In this document: one piece after another, positions 41,871-54,710 of the stretch
Layout: every line of letters begins with the position of its first letter
Position numbering within the stretch: position 1 is the stretch's first letter
Source of the DNA: Symbiodinium natans
Taxonomy: Eukaryota; Sar; Dinophyceae; Suessiales; Symbiodiniaceae
Length of the DNA stretch: 64,000 nt
NCBI GenBank assembly: GCA_905221605.1
Contig: CAJNDS010002789.1
Location: 201,001-265,000, forward strand
Direction: 5' to 3'
The notes under the pieces: generated by a model
Told to the model about the DNA's origin: nothing
Databases searched by the model: none
Seen by the model: only the letters and a program-made list of their open reading frames with translations
Translations under genes and position numbers: made by a program

Positions 41871-42085
41871 CTGCAAGTCATGCAACTCATTGGCAAGTAC
41901 ATTCCACGGCGCACCCAGAACAATGAGGTTTTACTCGTATGCCATCATTGAGCACATAGGCAGTTTACAGCGTCATTGAACTTACAATGGATTCGGAGTC
42001 TGTTGTATGGAAAGGCTGTTTACAACGGTGGGAAACCCCCAAGACTTGGTCGATTACTGCCGTATGTTGTAATAAGAAACAAAAC

Positions 42086-42105
42086 GCTATAAGATGCTAT
42101 AAGCG
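42086..42105. repeat. tandem decamer, two copies
   Basis: GCTATAAGAT then GCTATAAGCG. Confidence 0.85.
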
Positions 42106-42369
42106 TGTCTTGTTCCAGAAATGTCAAACATCTTTGTGCAGCATGTTGTCCAAAGAAGCAAAACACAGCAGCCCCACATCTGCCCCAAACATACAGACTG
42201 ATCGAAGTAGCAAAATCGCAGTAGATACCAGTGTCTACATCATGTTCGCCAAAGGCATATGCGCTGGTGACAGCGCGTCTTGTTCCACATCGTGCAGATG
42301 CTGTACGGAGAGGGAAAGTCGTTGTGAATACCAGTGATTTGTGCGCATCCTGCCGAACCCATCCCAACC

Positions 42370-42560
42370 CCGCACACCCCCAAGCCCAACAAAATTCGGG
42401 AAACCATGTGGCTGTCCAACTGCTACAACTTAGCCTACAACACTGTCGCAGAGCATGCGCAGCACACTGGCCCGAGCTTCCGGAAGTTGTGTTTTGGCTC
42501 GCCCTGCCTCGAAGCGCTTTGGCGGCATGGCGTTTCGAAGCAGCACATATCCTGAGACAT
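42370..42560 (+). other. protein-like frame on the opposite strand
   Basis: Plus-strand reading with NLAYNTVAEHAQHTGPSFRK and GSPCLEALWRHGVSKQH. Surrounding genes are on the minus strand, and no splice context or family supports this one. Confidence 0.25.
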
Positions 42561-42869
42561 CAAAGCACGTAGGCAAACAATGCTATCACGAGAAGGCAGG
42601 CGCTTGGGCCGCCGCTCAGGCCGTTGGGAAGCACACCCCGGCCTGCCATGTGCGCATGCCATGGAGGTAGATCTTGAACTAGTGGGAAAGGCTATTCTAT
42701 GCTACAAGTATTGCAATTAGGCCAGAGGAACGTACACCGGGATGAGATGGCAGCAGCTTCCTAAAGAATCAAAATGTGGGCTGGACCCTTGGCTCATTCC
42801 AGTGCGCCCTCGCAGAGCTCCGGACTTTTCCAGACCTGGCGGTCCTTCTGGCCACTTGATCAGACAGCG

Positions 42870-43560
42870 CCTAAGGCTTTTTTGAACTTTGGCGATAGCT
42901 TGAACCGAAGTCGCTCTGTAAGCATCGAACTGGGACGCATTCCAATGAGACTTCCAGTGGAGCAAGCTCAAATTCTTGACCTTCAGAGGCAATGTTCGTC
43001 AAGGCTGCTGGCTGTGCAGCTGAGGACCCGACCTTATCCGGAAGTGTCGCAGTCTGCACAGTCACCGGCTCTGCCACATCCGGTTGCTCAATGATATCCT
43101 GCCAGAAGGTCTGGCTTGCAAGTTCCATTCTCTAGGCCTAAAACTATCCAAATTGTTGCATGTTGTTGCCCGTGTCCTGCAATCCCGAGGGTTGCTTGAT
43201 GACCTAACCACAGGGACTCAAACACAAACACACAAGTGTGGATACACTCGCATAGACGCAGCAAGGGCACGCTGCAAAGCCTTTAAAAAAAAAAGCGAGA
43301 CCTCAACCTCGGCAGCTTCTTCCTGCACTGGGACTTGGCCAGGTGCCAGCCTGCACTCATCTGCTGAGGAGCTGCTACATGCCGCTGTGAATGGCTCTGC
43401 CTGGCTGTACCTACTTGCGCCCGGCTTTTTCCTGAGACTCCGGCAACTTCAAAGTGGTGTCAGGCACCCACTCAGAACCATCCTTAAACAGGGCGTGAGA
43501 GACCGCAAGTGCTACACAAGGCTTTGGCTCAAAACATGCCGCGTTCAGCAAGCATCCATG
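42870..43560 (-). CDS. exon-like segments, product unknown
   Basis: Minus-strand pieces: about 43530-43405 (FEPKPCVALAVSHALFKDG then EWVPDTTLKLPESQEKAGRK), about 43360-43310 (LAPGQVPVQEEAAEVE before a GT) and 43128 to about 42975 (MELASQTFWQDIIEQPDVAE). They could be the 5' part of the peptidase gene or a separate gene. No motif decides. Confidence 0.35.
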
Positions 43561-44360
43561 CCGAATGTTGTGCTGCGTATCAGAAGATCAGCTTCCTATG
43601 GCATCTTGCGTTCTTCGAGGTTCCTCGAAGTCCGTCGCACTTAATAACGTCCAGGAGCACGCCCCTGAAGAGAGAATATGCGGGCCATGGAAACAACTAT
43701 ACTGAGTATGGTTCCGACATATTTGCTCGGCAGACAGACAACTTGATCGTACAGTTTCTTTAGGAGACAGCGCACTGCTTTGGCAGGTCTTAAGTGCAAT
43801 GACGGGGCCTTGAATGATTGGGGCTTGCTTGATGTTGCCACAGCGATTTTGGCCTGGTGATATTCCACAGCAAGTTGGAGCAAGAAAAAATCTAGGATCT
43901 GGTTTGATACCCAGCGCTGTGAGACGAATCTTTTAACGAAAGCTCTTTGTCTGCCATCCCACAGAGTTCGGAGTAGTGAACCAAGTGAACCAAGCTCTCC
44001 CTTACCAAGAGTTGTGGCTGACAAGAGGCCTTATTGGGGAAGGTAGGGGCCCTTACATCCCGGTTCCTCATGAACTCTCCAACTCTGCCACACTCGCTTC
44101 CAATATCCGACCCTCCACATAGAAACAAGAGCACTCAACATGTTCCTTGTGGATGAAGAATGGCAGAATAGCGGGCTGTCAGGGTAAGGGGCCGACCCAG
44201 ATGCTGAAAGTCCCCGCAATCGTCGGTGGATCCAGCGCCTTTAGTGAATGCCCAATGACACGACACTGCCGGAACCTGGCAACAGAAAGCCTCAGCCAGA
44301 AACCGGATCCGTAACAAAGGCCCAACCGTCGGGCCGTCCGTCTGCGTGGGGTGTAAATGC

Positions 44361-46222
44361 CTAAGTCTGGTCAGTTGCCGACATTAAAACACACTTCAAG
44401 CGTGGAGCAGAGCTTGAGGTTGTGTCCCACTGGTTGGCTTCATTGTACAGCAGGTAAACGGCCTGGCGGAAAAATGACAAACACTGACAGATCCTGCAAG
44501 TGCTTTTGAGGTCTCCAGTGGCCTGGCTGTTCGCGGGAAGCCCGAGCTTCATGTACACCGGGCGCCCGTTGCACTGCTGTGCTTGCTCCTGCGAAAGGAT
44601 CCCAAACCACTCCAACATGTCTAAAGTTTAAGGACTGCGCATTAGTCTGAGCCAACAAATTGATCATGAACCTCTGCCCTCATAGCTTAAACGGGGGGGA
44701 GGTCTGTCGCATTGCGAAGATCTGGTTCCAAACTCTAGTGGGGCTGTCCTTCAAGACATAGCATGGACTACTTCATTTACATTGTCCTTGTCCACATAAA
44801 CTCGGGCGACCGTCCTCGTACTCACCACAGAATGGCTGCCCAATCCTCGTGTGAGCACAGCACACTGCAAGCAAAATCAGACACCTATACAAATTCGGCC
44901 ACATGCGCAGGCACAAGCCAAACCGAGGCAAGCGCGACATTCCGGAACTTACCCGAATTCTAACCTGAGAGGGCGATCAGAATCCCGCGAGTGTCTGAAA
45001 GATTCTGAAAGTCGCAAATCTGTCGGGCCAAGACTGCATCTGGGTTGCCATTGCTCTTGCCTCTGACAAAGCGAGTTGCATTGCGAGTTCAAACGAGAGT
45101 TCTTTCTCGATTTTGCATGGCACACCAAAAACACCACGCGGCTTCGCCTCCTTCGCCCAAATTCTTGGCAAAAAAGTCCTCTGCAAATGGGAGTATGGCA
45201 GAGTATGGCAGTCGCAGGTGAATCAACACGAGGGTCATCATCCTTGATGTTGTTCAAAAGGCCAGCTGATCGAGCAACACGGCGTGCACGGCCTCGCGAA
45301 AGGCTGTGCCATCCGACTTCTTGCCAGGCAACTCTAACTTTGACTTCGTGATTTTCATGACATCTCATGACACTCCACATGCTCCAAACGACATGTCGTG
45401 GCCTTTGTGGCCGACTCTTCTGGCGGCCAGCCGGCACGAAACCTTGGAGAGAAGCTTAGAGCCCCGCATTTTACAAGAGATGTTAAAGAAACTCCCTTCC
45501 ATGAACGCATAGCTTGGCATCTCTTGGCATGGCACACCACCAAGGCATGCCAACAAGATGGCGTCTACGGACTCCTTGGAAAGATCCAGATTCAGCGTCT
45601 GCAGAATCAGTGTAGATGCACAAGTCAAGGCACCATATGATGGACAACGGTGAGGGCACGACATCAGGCTTGACATTGAACCACAGAAATCAATGAATCA
45701 CCACAACCAACAAGGCACTTTCGTATGAGCTACATGCACACAAAATAGATAACCCCGGCTTGTCCTTGTCGAATTGTACTACAAGTCTACAGCTACATTC
45801 CAGGCACCGGGCTTTTCCATCAAACGTACTTTGCCTTGAACCTTCGTGAACATGGCGAGACACAGCCAGGCAGATCATAAAGCACACATTCTTGTCCGAG
45901 CCTGAACTCCGAGCAAATCCCTGTTCAAGGTTGATGCCTGCAACAATGCAAAACTGCTGCCAGAGCACGTCTGAGCACATGGCGTGCAACACGGCATATG
46001 CACATGTGCATGCACATGTCTGTGTACCTTTGGCAGCGGGAACGACTGGTAATCGTGCGGGGAAAGCCTGCATCCCAACATGAAGCCAAGAAGATTCTCA
46101 AGACTGCAACCCGTGGCCTGGGGAAGCTGTAGCGCCATTGGCCGGAAAACCTGAGTCCAGATGGGTAAACTTTCAATTTCACGCAAGCTGAAGAAAAATT
46201 CAGTCCAGCAGCTTGTGCTCAC
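44361..46222 (-). CDS. exon-like segments of one or more genes, product unknown
   Basis: Minus-strand candidates: about 46215-46030 (FRPMALQLPQATGCSLENLL, closing before GTACAC), about 45610-45540 (TLNLDLSKESVDAILLACLG), about 45335-45265 (GKKSDGTAFREAVHAVLLDQ), about 45112-45010 (ELSFELAMQLALSEARAMAT) and about 44618-44420 (MLEWFGILSQEQAQQCNGR, PVYMKLGLPANSQATGDLK, AVYLLYNEANQW). The last two parts resemble a glycine/tyrosine pair common in dinoflagellate proteins, but no name can be given. A decamer pair (GAGTATGGCA) sits at 45191-45210. Confidence 0.4.
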
Positions 46223-46394
46223 GACGCGGCAACTTCACGAATCATGCTAGATTGAGCCCGGACTGCGCTATGAGCAAAGCTACACATGCTGGACAAAATG
46301 AAAGCGATGCGCTCTGCCCAAGTGTTTTAGAGCACTGAAAAATGCCCAACAGGTCTGAGATGCACACTGCTACAACATGCTACAATACCTCTTG

Positions 46395-46835
46395 CTATAA
46401 CATACATGTCTCACGACCCTGCAAGGAAAGCTTCAACAACCGCGCCGCTAGACAACAACAGGTGGCCACAGTTTTCGCAATTGTTTCCACCATCCAGATC
46501 CGCACGGTCCACATGTAACGCTCCAAGGTGTCGTTGCGCACATGTTGTGCACCGAACCGAAACCGCAAAGCGTTGACGCCTTCCAAAATGGCTTCAGAAC
46601 GCGGCTTTCTAGAAAACCTTATTTTACGCGGCTGATGAAGACATGTGAGAAGCTTCTGAACCTCTTTCGCACCAGACCGGTCAGCTCGTTGTCTGTCCTT
46701 TAACGCGGCACCAAAGGAACATGGCACTCGGTCAATCACTTGATGTCGCACACAGAGGTCTCTCTCTTGGTTCTTGCGGATGTCCAGAGGCCTCTTGGAA
46801 AGAATTGGAAAGTCACGTGAAGCACAGGAGAGCAA
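46395..46835 (-). other. 147-codon open frame, product unknown
   Basis: Frame rich in Arg, Lys and Leu (LEGVNALRFRFGAQHVRNDT). A plus-strand frame over its end (46774-46950) also looks protein-like. No family recognised. Confidence 0.25.
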
Positions 46836-47908
46836 GGCAACAGAAATGGGCGCAGAGGGAACGTCTAAAAGGCATATTACGCTCTATGGAAACGTTTGGG
46901 CTTGTACCCAATCCAAGCCTAGCCCAAGCCATCGGTCCTGGCCATGCCTAAACGAGATGAAGCAACGGGTCACCATAGAGGTAGAGCCGGGAAAGAGCAC
47001 TTCTGCTACACGAGAGCTTTTTGGGAGGGGCAACAGCCAGAGGGGAACACAGGTGCAAGTGCAATTTTCCACACGTGCAAGTTCATGAACTTGTGCAATT
47101 ATGTTGAGAGCCTCAAAAGCACAGCCAGCGAGCAAAGGCGAGCATCACTCGCACGAGACAAGCAAATGCAGAAAAACCTGGGGGGGGGGGGGGCACTTTA
47201 CCAGTTTTTTATTTTCTAATTGCAGACTTGGAATTTTGGCCCTGTACTGTAGTGGCGCAAACTTGACTTGCTGTGACCAGTACAGCAAGCGCGGCGTGTT
47301 GGAGTTGATGGCTGCCAGTCGTCAGATTTTCTCTCGGGTCCCTTGAAACCAAGGGTAGTTTGTGCTGCTCACGCGGCTCAGCGTCTTTTGCGCTTCGCGT
47401 TGTCTGGCCTGCTAGGTGGGATGCGGACAATAACAGGTGCAAGAAGCAGCACACACACGTCCCAGAAGCACCCTCGAGACTCAGACGTTTGCTGACGTTC
47501 CTCATATTGCGGACCGCCTGCCGACACAATTCGAGGCCCAGAGCACGCAGTGCTGCTTAAGGCTGCTGGCTCAATGTCCAGCATGTCCAGCATCTGCCTT
47601 GAGGCAGTGATGTCGAGGCTGCTTGGCGTCCTTTTTTGGAGCTCTCACTTTTGGGCATGGCCGGTATGGCATCCCGGCATTGAAAGGCACTAACTGAATG
47701 GGTCAACTGGAGATGGGTCTGGCCCTAAAGGTCTTAAAGCCGCCAAACCCTCCCTGAAGCCAACAACACTCGGTCAAGGCCGCATCGAAGGTTAAACGAG
47801 TCAAGTGAGCGATCAAATCTCGTTCTGGTTGAACCGCTGGGGATAAGGTCAACAGGGTCCCTTGGCCTCTATGGGCTTAACTTTGAGGTTCCGGGGGTTG
47901 AGGCAGAG
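46836..47908. other. no gene recognised; poly(G) tract
   Basis: Contains 14 consecutive G at 47180-47193 and otherwise unconvincing frames. Confidence 0.4.
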
Positions 47909-48121
47909 TGGCTCAAGATGCCTTTGGATAGCGTACAAACTGTTGTACAAATAGGGGCCAATGATGGAAGATGCTGCTCAGCACGGCAACACCGACAGCC
48001 AGGACTTGTCCGCGACAAGCACCTGTACTTTCGCGATTCTGCGTGGAGACCACTGTCCGTACATATTCAAAGCTCTGCAAAATATTGCGAAAGGAGGCGA
48101 CCTGGGCTGGTCCGTGGGTGA
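47909..48121 (+). CDS. short plus-strand frame behind a spliced-leader-like 9-mer
   Basis: TGGCTCAAG (47909-47917), identical to the last nine bases of the dinoflagellate spliced leader, sits directly before an ATG at 47918. The 67-codon frame begins MPLDSVQTVVQIGANDG. The IGANDG motif resembles motif I of FkbM-type SAM-dependent methyltransferases; the rest does not clearly continue that domain, so the first exon may end soon after and later exons lie downstream. This is one of the first plus-strand gene candidates in the window. Confidence 0.4.
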   Translation, partial: WLKMPLDSVQTVVQIGANDGRCCSARQHRQPGLVRDKHLYFRDSAWRPLSVHIQSSAKYCERRRPGLVRG

Positions 48122-48149
48122 ACAATTTGCACCGTCAACCTGAAATCCC

Positions 48150-49230
48150 TGGGCTGCTGGGCCATCTCAAGGGCTCTGGGCTGTCGATCAACTGGAGATC
48201 GGAGACCAACATAGGGCCATGGAGACGCCCAGCCATGGGCAGCCTCCTTGCACCCCTGAAAGCTGCCTCATGGGAAGCGAACTTTGCTGCCAGAGTCGTG
48301 ATTTTGGCGTGCAAGCATGTGGAGCTCAGTCTATGCTGCGTGCACTTCTGCGTGCCCGTCAAGCATGTGAACGGTAATCACATGTGACAACCGCAAGCGG
48401 GCCTTACAGGAGACTGCTGTCAGCAGCAATGGCCGTTCTATGGCGAGCACTTGCCAATGGATGCCCTGGTCCTACCAACCCTTGAGCGAAAATCATCCAA
48501 CACAGCTCCAAGTTGAAAAGCTGAGAAAATCTTTCGCGGGAACGTGATTCCTTGTTTCAGAGAATGTGAAGCAGATTTTGATGCGGTGAGGGCAGGTCCA
48601 TCCTCCTGTCTCCAGAAAAACTGCCCCTGGCACGGAAACCAAGGTAAGCTCAAGAGTGCACGTGAAGTTGAACTGTGCCTTCATGGCACTGCCCGAGGCG
48701 ACCGTTACATTCACAACCGATTGATTAGTAGTGTTCTTCGCCCCCATAAACGCTTTTCGAGTACGGAACATGCCGCTGCTCTTCGTCAACACTCTCCGCC
48801 AGCCTAGGATTTCAACGGACAGAGGTCCGTCCACGCAATCGCCCGATTACCCGCGCTCGCTCAAATTTACCAGCTTTCTCAAAAAAACGGAGTCCACATG
48901 CGTTGTGGAAACCTTGAACCCGTGATTTCCACACAAACAAATGCACCTTGTGGCATTCTCCGATTGAGGTAGGCTTCGCAATTTTTTTGCAAGATTGGCA
49001 AGGCCACGTTATCTCCAGAAAACAAGGGAATGTGTGCAAGTACCCCTGAGGATGTAATGCGCGCATGACAAAACCATGGTGCACTCCTTCACGTCGATCC
49101 GCGCCTGTCGTACACGTAGAAGCTACACTGATCGTATACTCATGAAGCCGTCTCCTGCAGGCAGGGTCTCTTTCATGCGCGAAGACACATTTCTAAACTG
49201 TGCATTTGCATTCTGGCCCATCGATCCTAC
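48150..49230. other. no gene assigned
   Basis: A minus-strand frame near 48790-48640 (MFRTRKAFMGAKNTTNQSVV) could be an exon. Nothing else supported. Confidence 0.25.
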
Positions 49231-49239
49231 TGGCGACAA

Positions 49240-49460
49240 TTACCGTTCTCGTGCGCCGAAAGCGAGAAGAACGATCGCGACCAGTTGAAAGAATGGGAAA
49301 GGTAGCTTCGCATGTATGTCCCATTATGTCCTAGTAGCCACCGGCATATGGATTCAGAACAGATTTCTATCCTCATCTGAGAATCGTTCTTGTGGGACTA
49401 TCGAATCGTTCTTGTGGGACTATCGTTCTCGTGCACCGGAACCGACGAGAACGATTTTTG
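49240..49460. repeat. two hairpin-forming CGTTCTCG repeats
   Basis: At 49422-49455 an 11-bp perfect inverted repeat (ATCGTTCTCGT / ACGAGAACGAT) encloses a 12-base loop. A related, slightly broken hairpin (CGTTCTCG / CGAGAAGAACG) is at 49244-49273. Before the second, a 21-base unit (GAATCGTTCTTGTGGGACTA start) is present twice in tandem (49381-49422). Confidence 0.85.
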
Positions 49461-49974
49461 TAGCCAATTTCGAACAACGTTACAGAATGGGGAACCCCTC
49501 AGTGACAAGCTTTGCCGGGTTGCCGAGAACTGCAATCCATATAAGGCGAACGACTCGCCATAAACGCTGCATCTGCACAGCAAATCGTTGAAATCATGTT
49601 TGCACCAGCCTTGTCGACATTTGTCGACTGCATCCGTTTGCAGCAGATGCGGGTGAAGCTGGAATTCGGCTGAAGATGCTTTCAGCCCGCACAAGGCGAC
49701 GACGGCAGCACCCTAAGCCCAGCCTAAGGCCACTGAAGCAGAATCATCCTGCATCGCCGGGTGTCGGGCGTAGGTCGCTGCCTTTTTCCCACCTTGCTCC
49801 AGCGGTATGCTGTGTCGCGGTGATTCTTTTGTCTTGCTGCTCTGGACGTGTTCAGAAGCAACACTGTCGTTATCTTGCATTTGAGCTGCGGACCTTCATG
49901 TCATCTGTGATGTGAAGAAGGCTGTAGCTTCCAGCCGGAGCCCCCGCAAGTAGGCTTAGGTGCTTAAGTGGCCA

Positions 49975-51000
49975 TTCTGCATGGACCTCCAGATTTACAA
50001 ATCTACAGCCGCTCTAAGTAACCCTCTCTGCAAGCACACGAAAAACGGCGATGGTTCAACTACGGTCTAATTGATGTGATATGTGTTTCATGAACCTGGA
50101 ACGAGCTGAGGATGCAGCATACACCAGCATACGCTTCACACTCAGGTGGGGTGTGTAAAGCTTCGAACGCTTTGAATGCTTCGAAGACTTCGAACACCTA
50201 AAACTGCCCTCATGGCAACCGACGCCCGGGGCTCAGTCTCGTTCAAGAACCTGGATCTTCACGACGCAACGGCTGGCAGCGACCAGGTGTCAAAGGCTTC
50301 GCAGGACAGAATTGACGCAAGTGACGGTAGTGACCTGAGGCCAAAGCTGCCAAGCCACCTTGCGTGCAAACCTTGACGTTGAACCGACTCGTGGCTTGAT
50401 GGCCCACTGACGTCAGAAAGGCAAAGATTGTGACACGGGAGCATATGAGCATATTCAGCATTTGGGGCATGCAAAGTTGCGTCTCAGACTCTGCCGGAAC
50501 TTCCAAAGTCTGGAGCGTCCAGGGCCTCATGGGCTGTGACGGTCCCTGAGTGGCCACAGACCAAAAGGGCCGCAGCCTTTAAGGATGGCTATCTTAGACT
50601 GATGTTGATTGAGCTCATCTTATTGTCAAGCGCTGCACACCCAAAAGAGAGGACAGGAGAGAAAATGTCATGTGCTGGGGTCCCCGTGACCCTCCCCAAC
50701 GACTGACGCCCGTGGCCGCGAACTCTGTCTTGTGCGGGGGGGGTCCGACTGCCGACCCTTCGACTCCACAGCCAAAGGCCCAGCAGCAAACTGTCTAAGG
50801 AAGCCCCAAAAAATCAATGCACAAAAAGACTAAACAGGTTGCAATAGGGACTCGGTTATTGGGAGAGCTGCGTACGCTTGCGAGCATCCGGCCCGTGTTG
50901 TAACTGAGCCTCTGATTGGCCATGCTTTCTTTGTGCTGGAGCCTGTGATCCCATCTGACCTGCTGCCCTTTCCGATCGCAATGCTTGGCAAGACTTTGGT
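49975..51000. repeat. diverged duplicate unit, copy 1
   Basis: Three blocks in order: A 49979-50060 (TGGACCTCCAGATTTACAAA), B about 50105-50545 (contains a 66-codon plus frame starting MLRRLRTPKTALMATDARGS at 50176) and C about 50855-50995. Block B is roughly 95 percent identical to its partner 1,522 bases downstream. About 310 bases between B and C are absent from copy 2. Confidence 0.9.
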
Positions 51001-51019
51001 CAAATCCACTTTGCTCGGT

Positions 51020-52205
51020 CCATGGTGCATGGACCTCCAGACTTACAAATCTACAGCGGCTCTAGCTAACCCTCTCTGCAAGCGCCGGAATAGCTCGAAG
51101 GTTCAACCACGGTGCTATTGATATGGATTGCAAATAAGGTCTGAGGGTTTGGGCTGTTTTTGTTTCCGAGGGTTTTCGTTTACCATCCAATATGTGCTGT
51201 GCTGCAACACGGACGCGCCAGCAATGGGCTAGATTTTGTGCTCTGCCGTTTCGCCGGCAGAAGTAGGTGCGTTAGTCTTGCAAGACGTCCCGCATGGCCT
51301 TCTGGGCCTACTTTCGGGAGCTCCGGCTGCAAAGCACAGCCTGCTTGAGTCGCTTCACTGGCCCTTTGGGTGCAGCCGTCGCCTCGTGCGGAGTTCGCTG
51401 GCGAGTTCGCTGGTTTCAAGCTTCAGCACCGGGCTGGCAGTTTCTGGCTTCTGTTGGGCTGATGTTCGATCTTGACTTCGGGTCGAGGAAGGAAAACGCC
51501 AAAATTTCTGGGGTTGTCCCAAATCACGGTCCCCTTCAATGCTGTTTTCGAAACGCTGATGCCCTTTGGCTGCAAGTGCGATATGTCCTTTCTTTCGAGC
51601 CATATCGGTTCACGAAGCTCCAACAAGCTGAGGATGCAGCATACACCAGCATACGCTTCACACTCAGGTGGGGTGTGTAAAGCTTCGAACGCTTTGAATG
51701 CTTCGAAGACTTCGAACACCTAAAACTGCCCTCATGGCTACCGACGCCCGGGGCTCAGTCTCGTTCAAGAACCTGGGTCTTCACGATGCAACGGCTGGCA
51801 GCGAGCAGGTGTCAAAGGCTTGGCAGGACATAATTGACGCAAGTGACGGTAGTGACGTGAGGCCAAAGCTGCCAAGCCACCTTGCGTGCAAACCTTGACG
51901 TTGAACCGACTCGTGGCTTGATGGCCCACTGACGTCAGAAAGGCAAAGATTGTGACATGGGAGCATATGGGAGCATATTCAGCATTTGGAGCATGCAAAG
52001 TTGCGTCTCAGACTCTGCCGGAACTTCCAGAGTCTGGAGCGTCCAGGGCCTCATGGGCTGTGACTTATTGGTTGAGCTGCGTACGCTTGCGAACATCCGG
52101 CCCGTGTTGTAACCGAGCCTCGGTTTGGCCATGCTTTCTTTGTGCTTGAGCCCTGGCTCCATCTGACCTACCGCCCTTTCCGAGCGCAATGCCCGGCAAG
52201 GCAGG
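51020..52205. repeat. diverged duplicate unit, copy 2
   Basis: Same order A' 51026-51125, B' about 51622-52062 (frame at 51698-51898) and C' about 52063-52200. About 480 bases between A' and B' have no counterpart in copy 1. The 66-codon frame has only a few substitutions between copies and no indel, but its function is unknown; the unit looks like a dispersed repeat. Confidence 0.9.
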
Positions 52206-52561
52206 ATGCCAACACTGTGACGGGGCCATCCTTGCACGAGTCTGCGGAGGTGCTTGCTTAGGCATGGTCTGGCGAAGGTGGTCAGGTCGTATCGGAGACA
52301 GCATGGCTCTGCATTACACTACGGGCTTCTTGCAGGGAGCGGCTTCCAGGAAGTTTTGGAAAGGCACGACTGAGGCTGACGGACCAAACTTGCCAAGGGA
52401 CCTCAGCTGACATCAACATGACCTGCACGTCCTCGCTAAAGGGTCCTCTATCGTTTCACAGGGTGTTGCTCGAATGTACATGTTCGACAACTGCAGGAGA
52501 AAAAACAAAACAGCACGCCCACCGAAATCTCGTGCAATGATGCCAAACATTTTGACAAGTC

Positions 52562-54710
52562 ATGGTGGAAACTCTCAAGAAGAAGTACCAGGGATGCTCG
52601 AGGCAGAATCAAACGACATGTTCTGAAGTAGGTGGGGACTTTATGTTTTATGGAAGTACCAAATTGCAGCGATGCACTTTTAGGAGTCCGTTCGGGTTGG
52701 CAGAAGTCGGAAATGAAGCCTCATGGCACGCACAAACATCCAACTGCAGGGGGGAAAGAGCTTCTACATTTCTTCGAGCATCGTCGCGCAGGACGAGCAC
52801 ATTGGACATTGTATATAATCGAAGTCTTGATCCCATGTTGTGTAGCAACGTGACCCCTGAGATGGAAGTCCTTGACTTCAGCCAGAGAGACGAGAACCCA
52901 CAAGGCTGAAAGCAGTTGGCACTTCGACCGCGTAACTTCATGCCCCTAGCCTGATGTAGAACTGCTGTGGCACAAGTGAACTCGGAGATCTGCACTGATT
53001 AGGCATCGTACTTGAACAACCTTGCCTCCCCACATGCTGGAGTTTGGAGATCAACTACGCGGGGTCTTTTCTTGGGGCATCTATTTCGGAATTGGGCAGG
53101 CTCAATTCGTCATATGCTTCCCGCAGCAACACATGTGTCGATGAAACACTGGGTTTCGGAATTGTACGCAACTGCACGTATGCAGGATTCTCCGTTTAGC
53201 AGCTCGAGTCGAGGTGAAGCCAGCTATCAGTCATGTGCTAGCCAGATGCCCTGCCTTTGCAGTCAACTGCATGGAATGAAGAAGCCGTCTGGAAAGCATG
53301 CAAAACTTACCAGTGCTTATGGCAACCGGACACTCAAGTTGACACTCCGGCTTCGTACCGAAACTCAATAAGCGTGTTCTCTTTGCAATGTAGACATGAC
53401 CTCCAGACATAGGACTGCCTATGCAACAACATAATCCACACCCCGCTTGACCCAGCTTAGATAGCAAAAGGTAGCGCGAATTCCGAGTTGTGAGATTCAA
53501 GATCTCGTTCTTTCACACAACTTTGAAGGGCGCGCATTGGACATCTTGGACAATCGATTCAGCTGCAAGCTCTGCATGCGCGTAGCTGCATGCTTTGCAG
53601 GCAAGTTGCCACACGCGCCACAACGCCAAAGAAACATGCCAAGAACCATTACTCGCACACCTTCGTGAGACGCAGAAGACGTTACTGGCACTGAAGCATC
53701 CAATACATGCTCATGGGCTTAAGCAGCATTCTGTAGTGACCTGTGGGTTAGTCCTATGTGGGACCACATCTCGTGCGGGAGTGACTGCCCAAACCCTATA
53801 ACACTGCAGAAGCTCAAGAAGCTCGAGGTCTGGCAGGTCTGGAGTGTTTTGGGCACAAGGGTCAGCACGGTGCCGGCCAATGGAAGCGAAGCTGAAGACC
53901 GAGCCATGATTGGTGCGATTGGTGCCTGAGCTACACATGATGAAGCAGTGAAGCAGGGCCTTTCAAAGAGGAATCCAGCCTTGTGCGCTGCCATCACGGG
54001 ACAGATGATGTCCCTCCTGGCTTCGCTTATGCGGTGTCGGCAGATACTTCGACCGCAAAACGTCCTCGCCTCAGGCCGATACGGAACTCATTGCACAGGG
54101 TGCCCTATGCACTTTATGCCCAAACCCATAGAACTCCGCAAAGTTACACAAAGCCCTTTGTGGATGGAAACGTGCTGCTGTCACAAAATTAATCCTACTT
54201 CTTAGGGCAGCACGAAACCTAGCTACACGAGAAGCACCGAAACAAACTAAACAAACAACAAACAACAACAAAACACTGCACTTCCCGACATCTGGCGTCC
54301 GGAGACGGCGGCGTCAGGAGCACAGGCTGGCACAGAAGCTGGGTCGGGTGGGGAAGCTTGCTTGACCCAAGCAGAGGCCATGCGAGAGCAGGGGGCCTTG
54401 ACTGACCCAAGCGGAGGCCGGGGAGAGTGCCTACCGAGAGCTCACTATAGTCTAGGGGTCGGGAAGGCCCGGCGCCCCATCAGCCGCTGGTGAAGCCCTT
54501 TCTGCGAAAGATGTGACGCCACGCGAAGACCTTCTGAATGCCTGGGACCAAGCGCTTAAGCTGAAAAGGCTGGGAAAGATTCGACGGGGCGTTTCCGCAC
54601 AACGTGCACGCAGATGGTCCCTCCGTAAGGTTCAGGCTGTAATGGCCGCATGGTCTGCGAGAGTGTTTGGGCAACTCTTGAAAACTACATCCCTGTTTGC
54701 ATGAGCTCTG
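52562..54710 (+). other. possible plus-strand exons
   Basis: Protein-like plus-strand pieces: 52562-52909 (contains TPEMEVLDFSQRDENPQG), about 53035-53140 (FGDQLRGVFSWGIYFGIG, a membrane-like helix that could suit an MFS transporter) and 54513-54700 (PREDLLNAWDQALKLKRLGK). They are not joined by demonstrated splice sites, and some minus frames compete. Confidence 0.3.
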
